Positions 7,445 through 16,697 of a stretch of DNA of 59,108 nucleotides are shown piece by piece. The stretch comes from Thermodesulfobacterium sp. Lineage in GTDB: Bacteria; Desulfobacterota; Thermodesulfobacteria; Thermodesulfobacteriales; Thermodesulfobacteriaceae. The notes beneath the pieces were generated by a model that ran no database searches, was not told the DNA's origin, and saw only the letters and a program-made list of their open reading frames with translations. Each line of letters starts with the position of its first letter. The first letter of the stretch is position 1. Made by a program: the position numbers and the translations under genes. Location of the stretch: NCBI GenBank assembly GCA_017656385.1, contig JACDNX010000011.1:1-59108 (forward strand), in the 5' to 3' direction.

Positions 7445-10270
7445 ATGGATTGGAAAAAAACTCTTAATCTTCCAAAAACTGATTTTCCGATGAAAGCCAA
7501 TTTAGTGCAAAGAGAACCCATGTTTTTAGATTTCTGGGAAAAAGAAAAAATATATGAAAAAATGTTGAAAAAAAGAAAAAACGCCCCTCTATATATTTTA
7601 CATGATGGGCCACCTTATGCTAACGGACATATCCATTTGGGGACAGCTTTGAACAAAATACTGAAAGATATTATTGTAAAAAGTAAATCCATGGCAGGAT
7701 ACAGAGTGCCCTTTGTTCCTGGATGGGACTGTCATGGATTGCCCATAGAACTAAAAGTAGAACAGGAACTTAATGTTAAAAGAGGAGAACTTCCTCCTCT
7801 GGTGATAAGAGATGCCTGCAGAAAATACGCAGAAAAATACATAAATATTCAGAAAGAAGAATTTAAACGCTTAGGAATTTTTGCTAAATGGGATTCACCC
7901 TACCTTACCATGAACTTTGAGTATGAAGCTGTTATTGCAAGAGAATTTCTGAGATTTTTAGAAAGTGGGCAGGTTTATCAAAGAAAAAAACCTGTTTTCT
8001 GGTGTCCTAACTGTGTTACTGCTCTTGCTGAAGCTGAAGTTGAATACGAAAACCATAAATCTCCTTCTATCTATGTAAAATTTCCTTTGACTGAAGAGAC
8101 ACAAAGATTTTTAGAAAAAACTTTAAATATGACTTTTCCGAAACCTATCTCTATTCTTATCTGGACTACAACTCCCTGGACCCTTCCTGCTAATCTTGCT
8201 CTGGCATTCAATCCAGAATTTGATTATTTTATAATAAAATGGGAAGAAGAATTTTACATTGTAGCAGAAGGTAGGATTTCTGCTCTCTGTGCAGAGTTGG
8301 ACAGAGACCTTCCTGAAAGAGTTGCTAAAATCAGCCCTCAAGAGCTTGAAGGGAAAAAAGCTTATCATCCTTTTTACGAAAGGGAAAGCTTAATCATTCT
8401 GGCAGATTTTGTCACCTTGGATACAGGAACAGGAATTGTTCACATAGCACCTGGGCATGGAGAAGAGGACTATCTTATAGGCTTGAAATATGATCTTGAA
8501 ATCTATGTGCCTGTGGATCAGGAAGGAAAGTTCTATTCTGATATCCCTTTTATAGGAGGGTTAAACATCTATAAAGCAAATAAAGTTATTTTAGACCTCC
8601 TTAAAGAAAAGGGAAATCTCCTACACCAAGACGAGATTGAACACAGTTATCCTCACTGCTGGAGATGTAAAAAACCTGTTATCTTCAGAGCAGAAGATCA
8701 GTGGTTTATTTCTATGGATGCCAAAGGGTTGAGAGAAAAAGCCTTAGAAAGCCTTGACAAAGTAACTTTTATCCCTTCTTGGGGGAAAAACCGTCTTCAC
8801 TCCATGCTTGAAAAAAGACCAGACTGGTGCATATCCCGTCAAAGGGTATGGGGAGTTCCAATAACGGTTTTTAAATGTGCAAACTGCAGAGAAATTTTAA
8901 AAGATTTCAAATACTATAAAAAAGTTATAAATCTTTTTGAAAAAGAAGGTTGTGATCCTTGGTTTGTGAAAAGTTCTGATGAGCTTCTTCCTGAAGGCAC
9001 AACTTGTCCAAAGTGTGGAGGCTCAAAGTTTGAAAAAGAAAAAGATATTCTTGATGTCTGGTTTGATTCTGGAGTGTCTTTTGCAGGAGTTCTTGAAAAA
9101 AATCCAGAACTTAACTTTCCTGCGGATTTATACTTAGAAGGATCTGACCAGCACAGAGGATGGTTTCATAGCTCTCTTTTATGTTCTGTAGGCACAAGAG
9201 ATATACCACCTTATAAAGGAATTTTAACCCATGGTTTTGTGGTTGACGGTCAAGGAAGAAAAATGTCAAAAAGCCTGGGTAATGTCATTCATCCACAGGA
9301 TTTAATAAAAAGGTATGGAGCTGAAATTATAAGACTTTGGGTTTCTGCTGAAGATTATAGAGATGACATAAAAATCTCTAACGAGATTTTAGCTCGTTTG
9401 GTTGAATCTTACAGAAAAATAAGAAATACTTGCAGATTCCTTATAGGAAATTTATATGATTTTGATCCAAAAAATGATCTAATACCTTTTGAAAAACTTC
9501 CTGAATTTGAAAAGTATATTCTCTACAGGCTCGGCAAACTTATTGAAAAAGTAAAAAAAGCCTATGAAAACTTTGATTTTCATATAGTTTATCATGAAAT
9601 TTACAAATTCTGTGTGATAGAGCTCTCATCATTAATTATAGACATTAATAGAGACTATCTTTATTGTGAGCTTCCAGATAGTTTTAAAAGGCGAGCAACT
9701 CAAACTGTTTTTTACTATGCCCTTGACAGTATTGTAAAACTTATGGCTCCTATTCTTTCATTTACAGCTGAAGATATATGGCAAAACTTGCCCTATGAAA
9801 AAGAAGAACAGTCCGTTTTCCTCACAGAATTTCCCTCCTATACCTTTGAACTTACTGAAGAGGAAGTAAAAAAATGGAAGACTTATCTTGAGCTTAGAGA
9901 AGAAATTATTAAAGCTTTGGAAATTGCAAGAAAAGATTTTAAAATTATAAATACTTTTCTTGAAGCTGAGGTTTTTGTAAAAGCTCCACAAGATTTAAAA
10001 TCTTATCTTGAAAACTCAAATTTCTGGGAATATTTTATTATGGTTGCTAAATTTGAATTAACTGATGAGCTCAAACAAACATCGGAAAAAGAAGTAATTT
10101 ATAATTCAGAAGAAATCAAAAATTTAACCATAAAAGTAAAACCAACAGAGAATAAAAAATGTGAGAGATGTTGGCAAAGAAAACCAGAAGTGGGAAGCCT
10201 TGAAATCCCTGAGCTTTGTCAAAGATGCTATGAAGTGGTAAAATCTATAAATTATAAATTAACTTACTAA
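7445..10270 (+). CDS. ileS: isoleucine--tRNA ligase
   Basis: Charges tRNA-Ile and edits valine; 941 aa, normal length. The class I HIGH motif is GHIHLG (61-66) within DGPPYANGHIHLG. The editing domain holds IWTTTPWTLPANLA and GTGIVHIAPGHGEEDY. KMSKSLGNVI lies near 606. The C-terminal zinc finger has two CxxC pairs (CERCW and CQRCY, about 906-928). The ATG at 7445 is chosen over the adjacent TTG at 7442 because GGAGG lies 7 nt before the ATG. lspA follows after 7 bp. Confidence 0.98.
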   Translation: MDWKKTLNLPKTDFPMKANLVQREPMFLDFWEKEKIYEKMLKKRKNAPLYILHDGPPYANGHIHLGTALNKILKDIIVKSKSMAGYRVPFVPGWDCHGLPIELKVEQELNVKRGELPPLVIRDACRKYAEKYINIQKEEFKRLGIFAKWDSPYLTMNFEYEAVIAREFLRFLESGQVYQRKKPVFWCPNCVTALAEAEVEYENHKSPSIYVKFPLTEETQRFLEKTLNMTFPKPISILIWTTTPWTLPANLALAFNPEFDYFIIKWEEEFYIVAEGRISALCAELDRDLPERVAKISPQELEGKKAYHPFYERESLIILADFVTLDTGTGIVHIAPGHGEEDYLIGLKYDLEIYVPVDQEGKFYSDIPFIGGLNIYKANKVILDLLKEKGNLLHQDEIEHSYPHCWRCKKPVIFRAEDQWFISMDAKGLREKALESLDKVTFIPSWGKNRLHSMLEKRPDWCISRQRVWGVPITVFKCANCREILKDFKYYKKVINLFEKEGCDPWFVKSSDELLPEGTTCPKCGGSKFEKEKDILDVWFDSGVSFAGVLEKNPELNFPADLYLEGSDQHRGWFHSSLLCSVGTRDIPPYKGILTHGFVVDGQGRKMSKSLGNVIHPQDLIKRYGAEIIRLWVSAEDYRDDIKISNEILARLVESYRKIRNTCRFLIGNLYDFDPKNDLIPFEKLPEFEKYILYRLGKLIEKVKKAYENFDFHIVYHEIYKFCVIELSSLIIDINRDYLYCELPDSFKRRATQTVFYYALDSIVKLMAPILSFTAEDIWQNLPYEKEEQSVFLTEFPSYTFELTEEEVKKWKTYLELREEIIKALEIARKDFKIINTFLEAEVFVKAPQDLKSYLENSNFWEYFIMVAKFELTDELKQTSEKEVIYNSEEIKNLTIKVKPTENKKCERCWQRKPEVGSLEIPELCQRCYEVVKSINYKLTY

Positions 10271-10277
10271 AAATTTT

Positions 10278-10736
10278 ATGCGTTTATTTTGGGTAAGTGC
10301 AAATATAATTTTTCTTTTAGATAAAATTACCAAATATTTAATTATTAAGGCTGAATTTGAGAAAGTAAAAGTTTTATCTTTTTTAAATATAATTAAAACA
10401 TGGAATAAGGGTATAGCTTTTGGCCTCTTTTCTAAATCTGGAATCTTAGGAAACTTAGTTTTAATATTTATTACAATAGCAATATTGGGAATTGTCTATA
10501 TTTGGGCTAAAAAAATTTTTTCTCGTAATCGAGAAGATAAGATATCTTTAATATCTCTTGGAATGCTTTTTGGAGGAGGATTGGGAAATCTCACTGACAG
10601 AATCTTTTATGGTGAAGTATTTGATTTTATAGACCTTCACATAAAAAATATGCACTGGCCAGCTTTCAATATAGCAGATACTGCTATTACTCTTTCTCTA
10701 ATCCTGTTGATATATAAAAATTTTTATAAAAAATAA
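10278..10736 (+). CDS. lspA: lipoprotein signal peptidase (SPase II)
   Basis: Inner-membrane aspartyl protease that cleaves signal peptides of diacylated prolipoproteins. It has four predicted membrane helices in 152 aa. Conserved blocks are WNKGIAFGL (42-50), GNLTDR with catalytic Asp107, and FNIADTAI with catalytic Asp134. The ileS-lspA pairing is a common bacterial arrangement and here they are 7 bp apart. Confidence 0.96.
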   Translation: MRLFWVSANIIFLLDKITKYLIIKAEFEKVKVLSFLNIIKTWNKGIAFGLFSKSGILGNLVLIFITIAILGIVYIWAKKIFSRNREDKISLISLGMLFGGGLGNLTDRIFYGEVFDFIDLHIKNMHWPAFNIADTAITLSLILLIYKNFYKK

Positions 10737-10742
10737 ATACTT

Positions 10743-12647
10743 ATGTATTTAAAATTAGTAAAACATCATAAATTAATACATTTTCTTTTCCAAGCTCGGG
10801 CATCTTCTGTAGAAATTTTTCTAAGAGATTTATTATCAAAAAGGTTTTCCTGGGCGGATAAAGATATTTACGAAATAAAACCTGAAAATATTCTCCACTT
10901 AGATAAAATCTTAGAGAAGTTTAAAAACGAATTTTCTCTCCTTCTAAAATCTGCACCTGTTCCTTTTTCTTTTCTTTTATCAAATACTAAACCAGAAAAG
11001 CTTCCTGATACAATTTTAAGAGCTGGGAAAATTTATTTAGAAAAAGCCATAAAAGAGGAGATAAATTCAATTCTAAAAAATAGCAATATTTATTATAAAA
11101 TAAAACCATGGAAAGACCTCTGGGAACTGATTTTACCCTCTACAGTTGACCCAAAAATTGAGTTCTTCTACAAAGATGTATTCTGGTATGGGAATAAAAA
11201 ACTTTGTTTCTTCTGTAAAACACCTTGGCACGATTCCTTTAATTGTCCTTCTCTTTCAGATCCAGAACCAAGGAAAACTTTTCAATCTGCATTAAATTTC
11301 CATTTTGGAGAGTTATCCCAGCTATTATGGGAAGGAATCAGTAAAGAGGATCTTTCTTATGATAAGCTCAAGTATTTTTATGTTCGAAATTTTTACTTTT
11401 TACCAGAGTTTTTAAAAATACTTTTTTATAGATATGAAAACATCGAAACCTGGGCGCACTTTAAGCTTGATATAGAATCCCCTGTTAGAGGTGGAAATCT
11501 TGGTTTGGGATTAGAATATCTTATAAAAGGAAGTCTTGAAAATGCTAAAAGAGAATTTTTAGAAGTAGAAGAAGATTTTAGAGCAAACATTGGTCTTGCT
11601 TTAATAAATATTCTACAAGACAATACCAGAGAAGCTCTTTATTATATAGAAAAAGCGCTTTCCCAAAACGCTACACCTTTTCTAAAAAGTTATTTACTCT
11701 TTTTAAAGGGATATTTCTATGAATATACAGGACAAGACGCTATAGCAGAAGATTTTTATAAAGATGCATTAGAAGAAGATTTCACCTGTTTGCCTGCTTT
11801 TTATTATTATAATCTCCTCAAATACCAAAAAGGGTCTTCGCTCTCAGAAATATTTGACTATTTTAATCATCCCTATTTTTTATACTGGAGCTACCTTGAA
11901 CCAGTTTTTATTAAAGACCAAAAGGAGTTAGAAGCTCTCTTATACGATAAAGTTGCAGAAAAAAGAGAAATAGCCTCTCAAAGATTAAAAGAAACAGAAG
12001 ATCGTTATCATAAAATAAAAAACTTTTTATCTGATGCAGAAAAAAGAGAATACGAAGAAAGGTTATCTAAAATAAGAGAAAATGTTCATAAGGGTGGAAT
12101 TGGGCTTATTGAAAGTGCCTATCAGAGGGCATTAGAATTGGATTTGGAGTTTCAAGGATATATCTACAGACTGATACAAAAAATCAAAAATGACTTTGAA
12201 AATATCAAAAGTATAAGTATACACATGAGCCGTTTCTGGGAACGTTATCCTTATAAAAACGAAGATGTAGAATTTGGAAAAGAATTAAAAAATCTCTCAA
12301 ATCTCTTACAAAAAATTGAATTTCAAGTGAGAAGAAAAGATCCCTCTGATGCTCTTTCTACTTTAATTTCTGAAATAAATACTTGTAAGAAACTGGTAGA
12401 AAATCTCAAAATCACTAAAGAAAACATAGCAAAGAAATGGAATTTTAGAATGAGACTGGCTGATTTTTTAAAAAATTTTTCTGTTTCAGAATTTTTCATT
12501 GCCTGTATTTACATAATCATTCCCTATTTACCTATTTCTGAAACTATGAAAAATTTTTTCACTTTTCCCTCTTTTTTATCGGTTTCCCTTGTGCTACTTC
12601 TTATTTGTTTATTCCTCTCTTATTCCAAAGACTATGTTTCGGAATGA
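10743..12647 (+). CDS. unknown 634-aa protein: CCHC zinc knuckle, TPR-like helices, coiled coil, C-terminal membrane anchor
   Basis: Not a family I can name. Residues 155-168 form CFFCKTPWHDSFNC, an exact C-x2-C-x4-H-x4-C spacing (Cys155, Cys158, His163, Cys168) like nucleic-acid-binding zinc knuckles. Residues about 250-350 look like tetratricopeptide helices (ANIGLALINILQDNTREALYYIEKAL). About 400-450 is a charged coiled coil, and about 580-630 has two hydrophobic segments able to cross the membrane. Most of the protein should therefore lie in the cytoplasm, tethered to the inner membrane. It follows lspA by 6 bp, and its stop overlaps the pabB remnant. Confidence 0.75.
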   Translation: MYLKLVKHHKLIHFLFQARASSVEIFLRDLLSKRFSWADKDIYEIKPENILHLDKILEKFKNEFSLLLKSAPVPFSFLLSNTKPEKLPDTILRAGKIYLEKAIKEEINSILKNSNIYYKIKPWKDLWELILPSTVDPKIEFFYKDVFWYGNKKLCFFCKTPWHDSFNCPSLSDPEPRKTFQSALNFHFGELSQLLWEGISKEDLSYDKLKYFYVRNFYFLPEFLKILFYRYENIETWAHFKLDIESPVRGGNLGLGLEYLIKGSLENAKREFLEVEEDFRANIGLALINILQDNTREALYYIEKALSQNATPFLKSYLLFLKGYFYEYTGQDAIAEDFYKDALEEDFTCLPAFYYYNLLKYQKGSSLSEIFDYFNHPYFLYWSYLEPVFIKDQKELEALLYDKVAEKREIASQRLKETEDRYHKIKNFLSDAEKREYEERLSKIRENVHKGGIGLIESAYQRALELDLEFQGYIYRLIQKIKNDFENIKSISIHMSRFWERYPYKNEDVEFGKELKNLSNLLQKIEFQVRRKDPSDALSTLISEINTCKKLVENLKITKENIAKKWNFRMRLADFLKNFSVSEFFIACIYIIIPYLPISETMKNFFTFPSFLSVSLVLLLICLFLSYSKDYVSE

Positions 12648-12837
12648 TTTTTTTATTTGGGCTAAAGCAGATAAAATTCCTTATCAAGTTTATGTGTTTA
12701 AATCACCTTTGAAAGTCTTAAAACTAAGAAATCCTGAAAATTTATCTGAATTTTTTTACTCTCTGGAAGAACAAACAAAAAAAGGATTTTATGCCTGTGG
12801 ATTCTTAACCTATGAACTGGGATATCTTTATTTGTAA
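12634..12837 (+). pseudogene. truncated N-terminal fragment of a PabB-type aminodeoxychorismate synthase
   Basis: Beginning at the ATG at 12634, the frame reads MFRNDFFIWAKADKI and ends with KKGFYACGFLTYELGYLYL then stop, 67 aa. The GFxTYExGY block matches the N-terminal core of PabB/TrpE-type chorismate-using enzymes, which run to about 450 aa or more; everything after it, including the catalytic domain, is absent. The 91 bp before the next gene contain no continuation in another frame. It overlaps the end of the preceding gene by 14 bp, as genes in one operon would. Confidence 0.55.
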
Positions 12838-12928
12838 AAATTTTATATTGGTAATGCTGTTCGCGGACTTGGTAAAGTTTCAGAATGGGTTATATTATAA
12901 AAAACCTTATTGGATGGAGGGAATGTAA

Positions 12929-14005
12929 ATGGAAAAAGCTTACAAAATTGCCGTTATTCCTGGTGATGGAACAGGACCAGAGGTAATAAGAGAAGGTGTA
13001 AAAGTTTTAGAAGCTGCAAGTAGAAGATTTAACATAAAATTTAATTTTACTTATTTTGACTGGGGAGGAGACAGATATTTAAAAACAGGAGAAACTATTC
13101 CAGAAGGTGGAATTGAAGAACTGAAAAAACACGATGCCATTTATCTTGGAGCAATAGGACATCCCGATGTTAAACCTGGTATACTTGAAAAAGAAATACT
13201 TTTAAAAATTCGCTTTGAACTTGATCAATACATAAATTTAAGACCTGTTAAACTTTACCCAGGAGTATGGACTCCTATAAAGGATAAAGGGCCCGAAGAC
13301 ATAGATTTTGTAGTAGTAAGAGAAAATACAGAGGGTCTTTATGCTGGTGGAGGTGGTTTTTTAAGAAAGGGCACTCCTTATGAAGTAGCTATTCAAGAAT
13401 CCATTAACACTCGTTATGGCGTAGAAAGATGTATTCGCTTTGCCTTTGAATACTGCAGAAAAAGAAACAAAAAGAAAAAAGTAACCCTTGTTGGGAAAAC
13501 AAATGTTTTAACCTATGCTTGGGATCTATGGTATAGAACTTTCCAAGAAGTTGGAGAAGAGTATCCCGATATAGAAAAAGATTATGCTCATGTTGATGCA
13601 GTGTGTATGTGGTTTGTAAAAAATCCCGAGTGGTTTGATGTAATAGTTACTGATAATATGTTTGGAGACATTATAACAGATCTTGGTGCTATGATTCAGG
13701 GAGGCATGGGTATTGCAGCAGGTGGGAATATTAATCCAAATGGCGTTTCTATGTTTGAGCCAATTGGAGGTTCTGCTCCCAAATACACAGGAAAAAATGT
13801 GATCAATCCCCTTGCAGCTATCTGTGCAGGTATTATGATGCTTGAGTGGCTTGGAGAAGAAGAAGCAGCTAAAAGTATAGAAAAAGCTGTGATTAAAGTG
13901 TGCAGAGATCATCTTAAAAGTCTTTCTGCTGGTAAAATGGGCTACACTACAACTGAGGTAGGAGATTTAGTAGCTAAATACACAGAGGAGGGGGTGGAGC
14001 TATAA
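12929..14005 (+). CDS. leuB: 3-isopropylmalate dehydrogenase (isocitrate/isopropylmalate dehydrogenase family)
   Basis: NAD-dependent decarboxylating dehydrogenase of 358 aa. Family features are [13 protein letters not shown] (11-23), the substrate loop [27 protein letters not shown], the metal-binding Asp residues in [18 protein letters not shown], and the adenine-binding [15 protein letters not shown]. The type is the leucine-pathway enzyme of many anaerobic thermophiles, but isocitrate or homoisocitrate as substrate cannot be excluded from sequence alone. GGAGGG precedes the ATG. No other leu gene is nearby. uvrC follows after 5 bp. Confidence 0.8.
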   Translation: MEKAYKIAVIPGDGTGPEVIREGVKVLEAASRRFNIKFNFTYFDWGGDRYLKTGETIPEGGIEELKKHDAIYLGAIGHPDVKPGILEKEILLKIRFELDQYINLRPVKLYPGVWTPIKDKGPEDIDFVVVRENTEGLYAGGGGFLRKGTPYEVAIQESINTRYGVERCIRFAFEYCRKRNKKKKVTLVGKTNVLTYAWDLWYRTFQEVGEEYPDIEKDYAHVDAVCMWFVKNPEWFDVIVTDNMFGDIITDLGAMIQGGMGIAAGGNINPNGVSMFEPIGGSAPKYTGKNVINPLAAICAGIMMLEWLGEEEAAKSIEKAVIKVCRDHLKSLSAGKMGYTTTEVGDLVAKYTEEGVEL

Positions 14006-14010
14006 CTTAA

Positions 14011-15819
14011 GTGGTAAAAATCAATCTTGAAGAGATCCCCAAGTCTCCAGGGGTTTATTTATTCAAAAATGAAAGGGGAGAAGTTCTTTATGTAGGAAAA
14101 GCTAAAGACTTAAGAAATAGGCTCTCCTATTATACCAAAAACTCTTTTCTTTCTCCTAAAATTAATAATCTTTTAATCTCAGCAGAAAAGGTTGAATATT
14201 TTTTAACCAAAAACGAAAAAGAAGCGCTTCTTTTAGAAGCAAACCTAATAAAGAGGTATCGTCCCAAATACAATGTTCTCTTAAAAGATGATAAAAACTA
14301 TCCCCTTTTGAGAATTCCGATTAAAGAAAAATATCCTTCTTTGCAGATTGTAAGAAGGAGAAAAAAGGGAGATCAGGCTCTTTACTTTGGTCCATTTACT
14401 TCTGCCAAGGGATTGAGAGAAATTTTAAAACTTCTTTCTAAAACCTTCCCTCTAAGAAAATGTAGTCTTGCTGAAATGAGAAGAAGAAAAACCCCTTGTA
14501 TTTACTATCAGATTAAAAAATGCCTTGCTCCCTGTGTGTATAATATTTCTGAAGAAGAATATAAAAAAATGGTAGAGGGAGTAATAGAGTTTTTCCAAGG
14601 GAAAGGAAATGTCCTTATAAAAAAACTTGAAGAAGAAATGCACAGATTGGCTGAAAATTTAGAATTTGAAAGGGCTGCTTTTTTAAGAGATAGAATTGCG
14701 GACTTAAAGAATATCCTGGAAAAACAGGCTGTTGTTTTAGATAAACCCTTAGATTTAGATTTATGGGAATATAAAAAAGTGAGGGCTTACGAATTTTTTA
14801 TAGTTCTATTTGTAAGATATGGCTATCTTTATGGTTTCCAAACCTTCCAAATTAAAAATCCTCTGGAAGAAAAACCCGGTTTAAAGGATGTGCTCTTACA
14901 ATTCTATACAGATGGAAAAATTATCCCTGAAAAAATATTTCTGCCAGAGGAAATTGAAGAAAAAGAGGAGCTTGAAAGCATTTTAAGTGAACTGGCAGGA
15001 AAAGAAGTGAAAATTTTAAAAAGTGTAAAAGATAAAAAGATTGAAATTTTAAGAACCCTTGCTTTAAAAAATCTGGAAAATTTCATTTCTTCAGAGAAAA
15101 GAAGAGAAAAACCTTGGCATGCAGGTCTTTTAGAAGAACTTATAGAAACTTTAAGACTTTCCCATGAGCCGAGATGGATTGAAGCTATAGACCTTTCTCA
15201 ATTTTATGGAACTGCAAGAGTTGGGGCTGTTGTTTGTTTTTTTGAGGGAGAACCAGAAAAATCACGCTACCGACACTATCATATAAAAGGAAAAGCCAAA
15301 GATGATTACGCAATGCTTTACGAAGTGCTTTACAGAAGACTCAAGAGGGGACTGGAAGAAAATAATTTGCCTGATCTTTTTTTAATCGACGGAGGAAAAG
15401 GACATTTAGAGACTGCTTTAAAAGTTGCTGAGGATCTCAAAATAGATACTGTTGAATTTAGAAGTGTTGCTAAAAATGAAAAAAGACAACCTGAAAAGCT
15501 TTATATTCCTGGAAGAAAAAATCCTTTGTTTTTGCCAAGATACAAAAATGTCTATCACTTTATCGGAAGAATAATGAGCGAAGCCCATAGATTTGCCAAA
15601 TCTTTTGCAGAAAAAACAAAGGAAAAAGAAACCATAGAAAGTATTTTAGACAAAATAAAAGGAATTGGTCCAAAGAGAAAGGAAATTCTCTTAAAGAATT
15701 TTAGAAGTCTGGAAGACATATCACAGGCTTCCTTAGAAAAACTGGCAAACCTTCCAAGATTTAACCTAAAAGTAGCAAAGGTTTTAAAAGAAAGCCTTAA
15801 GGAATTTTTAACTTCTTAA
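14011..15819 (+). CDS. uvrC: UvrABC system protein C
   Basis: Makes the two incisions in nucleotide excision repair. 602 aa. In order: GIY-YIG nuclease (PGVYLFKNERGEVLYVGKAKDLRNR region, 13-37), a Cys-containing linker (CIYYQIKKCLAPC), the UVR helical motif that binds UvrB (about 203-238), the RNase H-like nuclease (IEAIDLSQFYGTARVGAVV; LFLIDGGKGHLE) and a C-terminal helix-hairpin-helix pair (IKGIGPKRKEILL; ANLPRFNLKVAKVL). The start is GTG with a GGAG-rich leader. Its 3' end overlaps convergent thi4 by 12 bp. Confidence 0.97.
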   Translation: MVKINLEEIPKSPGVYLFKNERGEVLYVGKAKDLRNRLSYYTKNSFLSPKINNLLISAEKVEYFLTKNEKEALLLEANLIKRYRPKYNVLLKDDKNYPLLRIPIKEKYPSLQIVRRRKKGDQALYFGPFTSAKGLREILKLLSKTFPLRKCSLAEMRRRKTPCIYYQIKKCLAPCVYNISEEEYKKMVEGVIEFFQGKGNVLIKKLEEEMHRLAENLEFERAAFLRDRIADLKNILEKQAVVLDKPLDLDLWEYKKVRAYEFFIVLFVRYGYLYGFQTFQIKNPLEEKPGLKDVLLQFYTDGKIIPEKIFLPEEIEEKEELESILSELAGKEVKILKSVKDKKIEILRTLALKNLENFISSEKRREKPWHAGLLEELIETLRLSHEPRWIEAIDLSQFYGTARVGAVVCFFEGEPEKSRYRHYHIKGKAKDDYAMLYEVLYRRLKRGLEENNLPDLFLIDGGKGHLETALKVAEDLKIDTVEFRSVAKNEKRQPEKLYIPGRKNPLFLPRYKNVYHFIGRIMSEAHRFAKSFAEKTKEKETIESILDKIKGIGPKRKEILLKNFRSLEDISQASLEKLANLPRFNLKVAKVLKESLKEFLTS

Positions 15820-16572
15820 GTCTTTTTCTACAAGATCAGCTATCTTTTTTCCGCTCATGAGCATTCCACCAAAGATGGGACCCATTCTTGGAAGACCAAA
15901 TACTTCACACACCGCTATTCCTGTTACATAAAGTCCCTCTGCCACTTTCCCTGTGTGATCCACCACTAACTTTTCTGAAATCTCACTCCAATTTGATTTT
16001 TCACCTTTTATAGCTATATTAAGTTCTGGATTTTTCTCTGCAGCAATCTGAACTATTTCAGCTCCGTGTCCTGACGCATCAACAAGGGCTTTTGATTGAG
16101 TATAAAGAGGATCTACATGAAGCCCTGAAAGTTCAATAGCAGTCCATTTCCACAAAACTCCGTTAACCTTGGGAGGGTTGTCTCTTACTATTACATCTTC
16201 TACATGAACACCGAGAAAAACCTTAGCTCCTGCATCTATAGCTCCTACTGCAAGTTTAGCTATAAGCTCTGCTGGATCAAGTGTATATAGTTTTTCTTCA
16301 GCTTTTTTATATTTTATTCTAAAATCCTCTAAAATGGGTATAGCCTCCTCCTGAACAACTATTTTAGGAATCATGTTTCCTCCACCACCTATTCCACCAC
16401 CAAAGGAAAGTCTCTTTTCGTAAACAAGAACCTTAAATCCTTTTTCTGCCAGATATTTAGCAGAAGTAAGGCCCGATGGCCCTGCACCCACGATAAGCAC
16501 ATCTACATCACTATAATTATAAAGATCCTCCAAACCATACTTAACTATAGCCTTTTGAATATCAAGTTCCAT
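15808..16572 (-). CDS. thi4: sulfide-dependent thiazole synthase, Thi4 type (non-suicide)
   Basis: Makes the ADP-thiazole precursor of thiamine from NAD, glycine and sulfur. The 254 residues carry a dinucleotide-binding GAGPSG (29-34), the glycine-rich GGGIGGGGNM (58-67) and the family C-terminus GLPRMGPIFGGMLMSG. In yeast Thi4 a cysteine donates its own sulfur; here the equivalent position is His152 in SGLHVDP, as in methanogen enzymes that use free sulfide with iron catalytically. AGGAGG lies 5-6 nt before the ATG. No TPP riboswitch is seen in the 125-bp leader. Confidence 0.9.
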   Translation of the reverse strand: MELDIQKAIVKYGLEDLYNYSDVDVLIVGAGPSGLTSAKYLAEKGFKVLVYEKRLSFGGGIGGGGNMIPKIVVQEEAIPILEDFRIKYKKAEEKLYTLDPAELIAKLAVGAIDAGAKVFLGVHVEDVIVRDNPPKVNGVLWKWTAIELSGLHVDPLYTQSKALVDASGHGAEIVQIAAEKNPELNIAIKGEKSNWSEISEKLVVDHTGKVAEGLYVTGIAVCEVFGLPRMGPIFGGMLMSGKKIADLVEKDLRS

Positions 16573-16697
16573 ACAATCCTCCTATACGAAAAAATCAAAT
16601 TTTAACTAAATTTAATTAAATTTCTATTTTTGAGCACAAGTAAAAATAACTTTTTGTAATTTTATCAAAAATTTGTATAATTTAAATTAAAAAATTC

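Noticed and set aside
16573-16697. TPP riboswitch before thi4
   Set aside because: No CTGAGA-type or other thi-box segments are seen; the leader is nearly all A/T.
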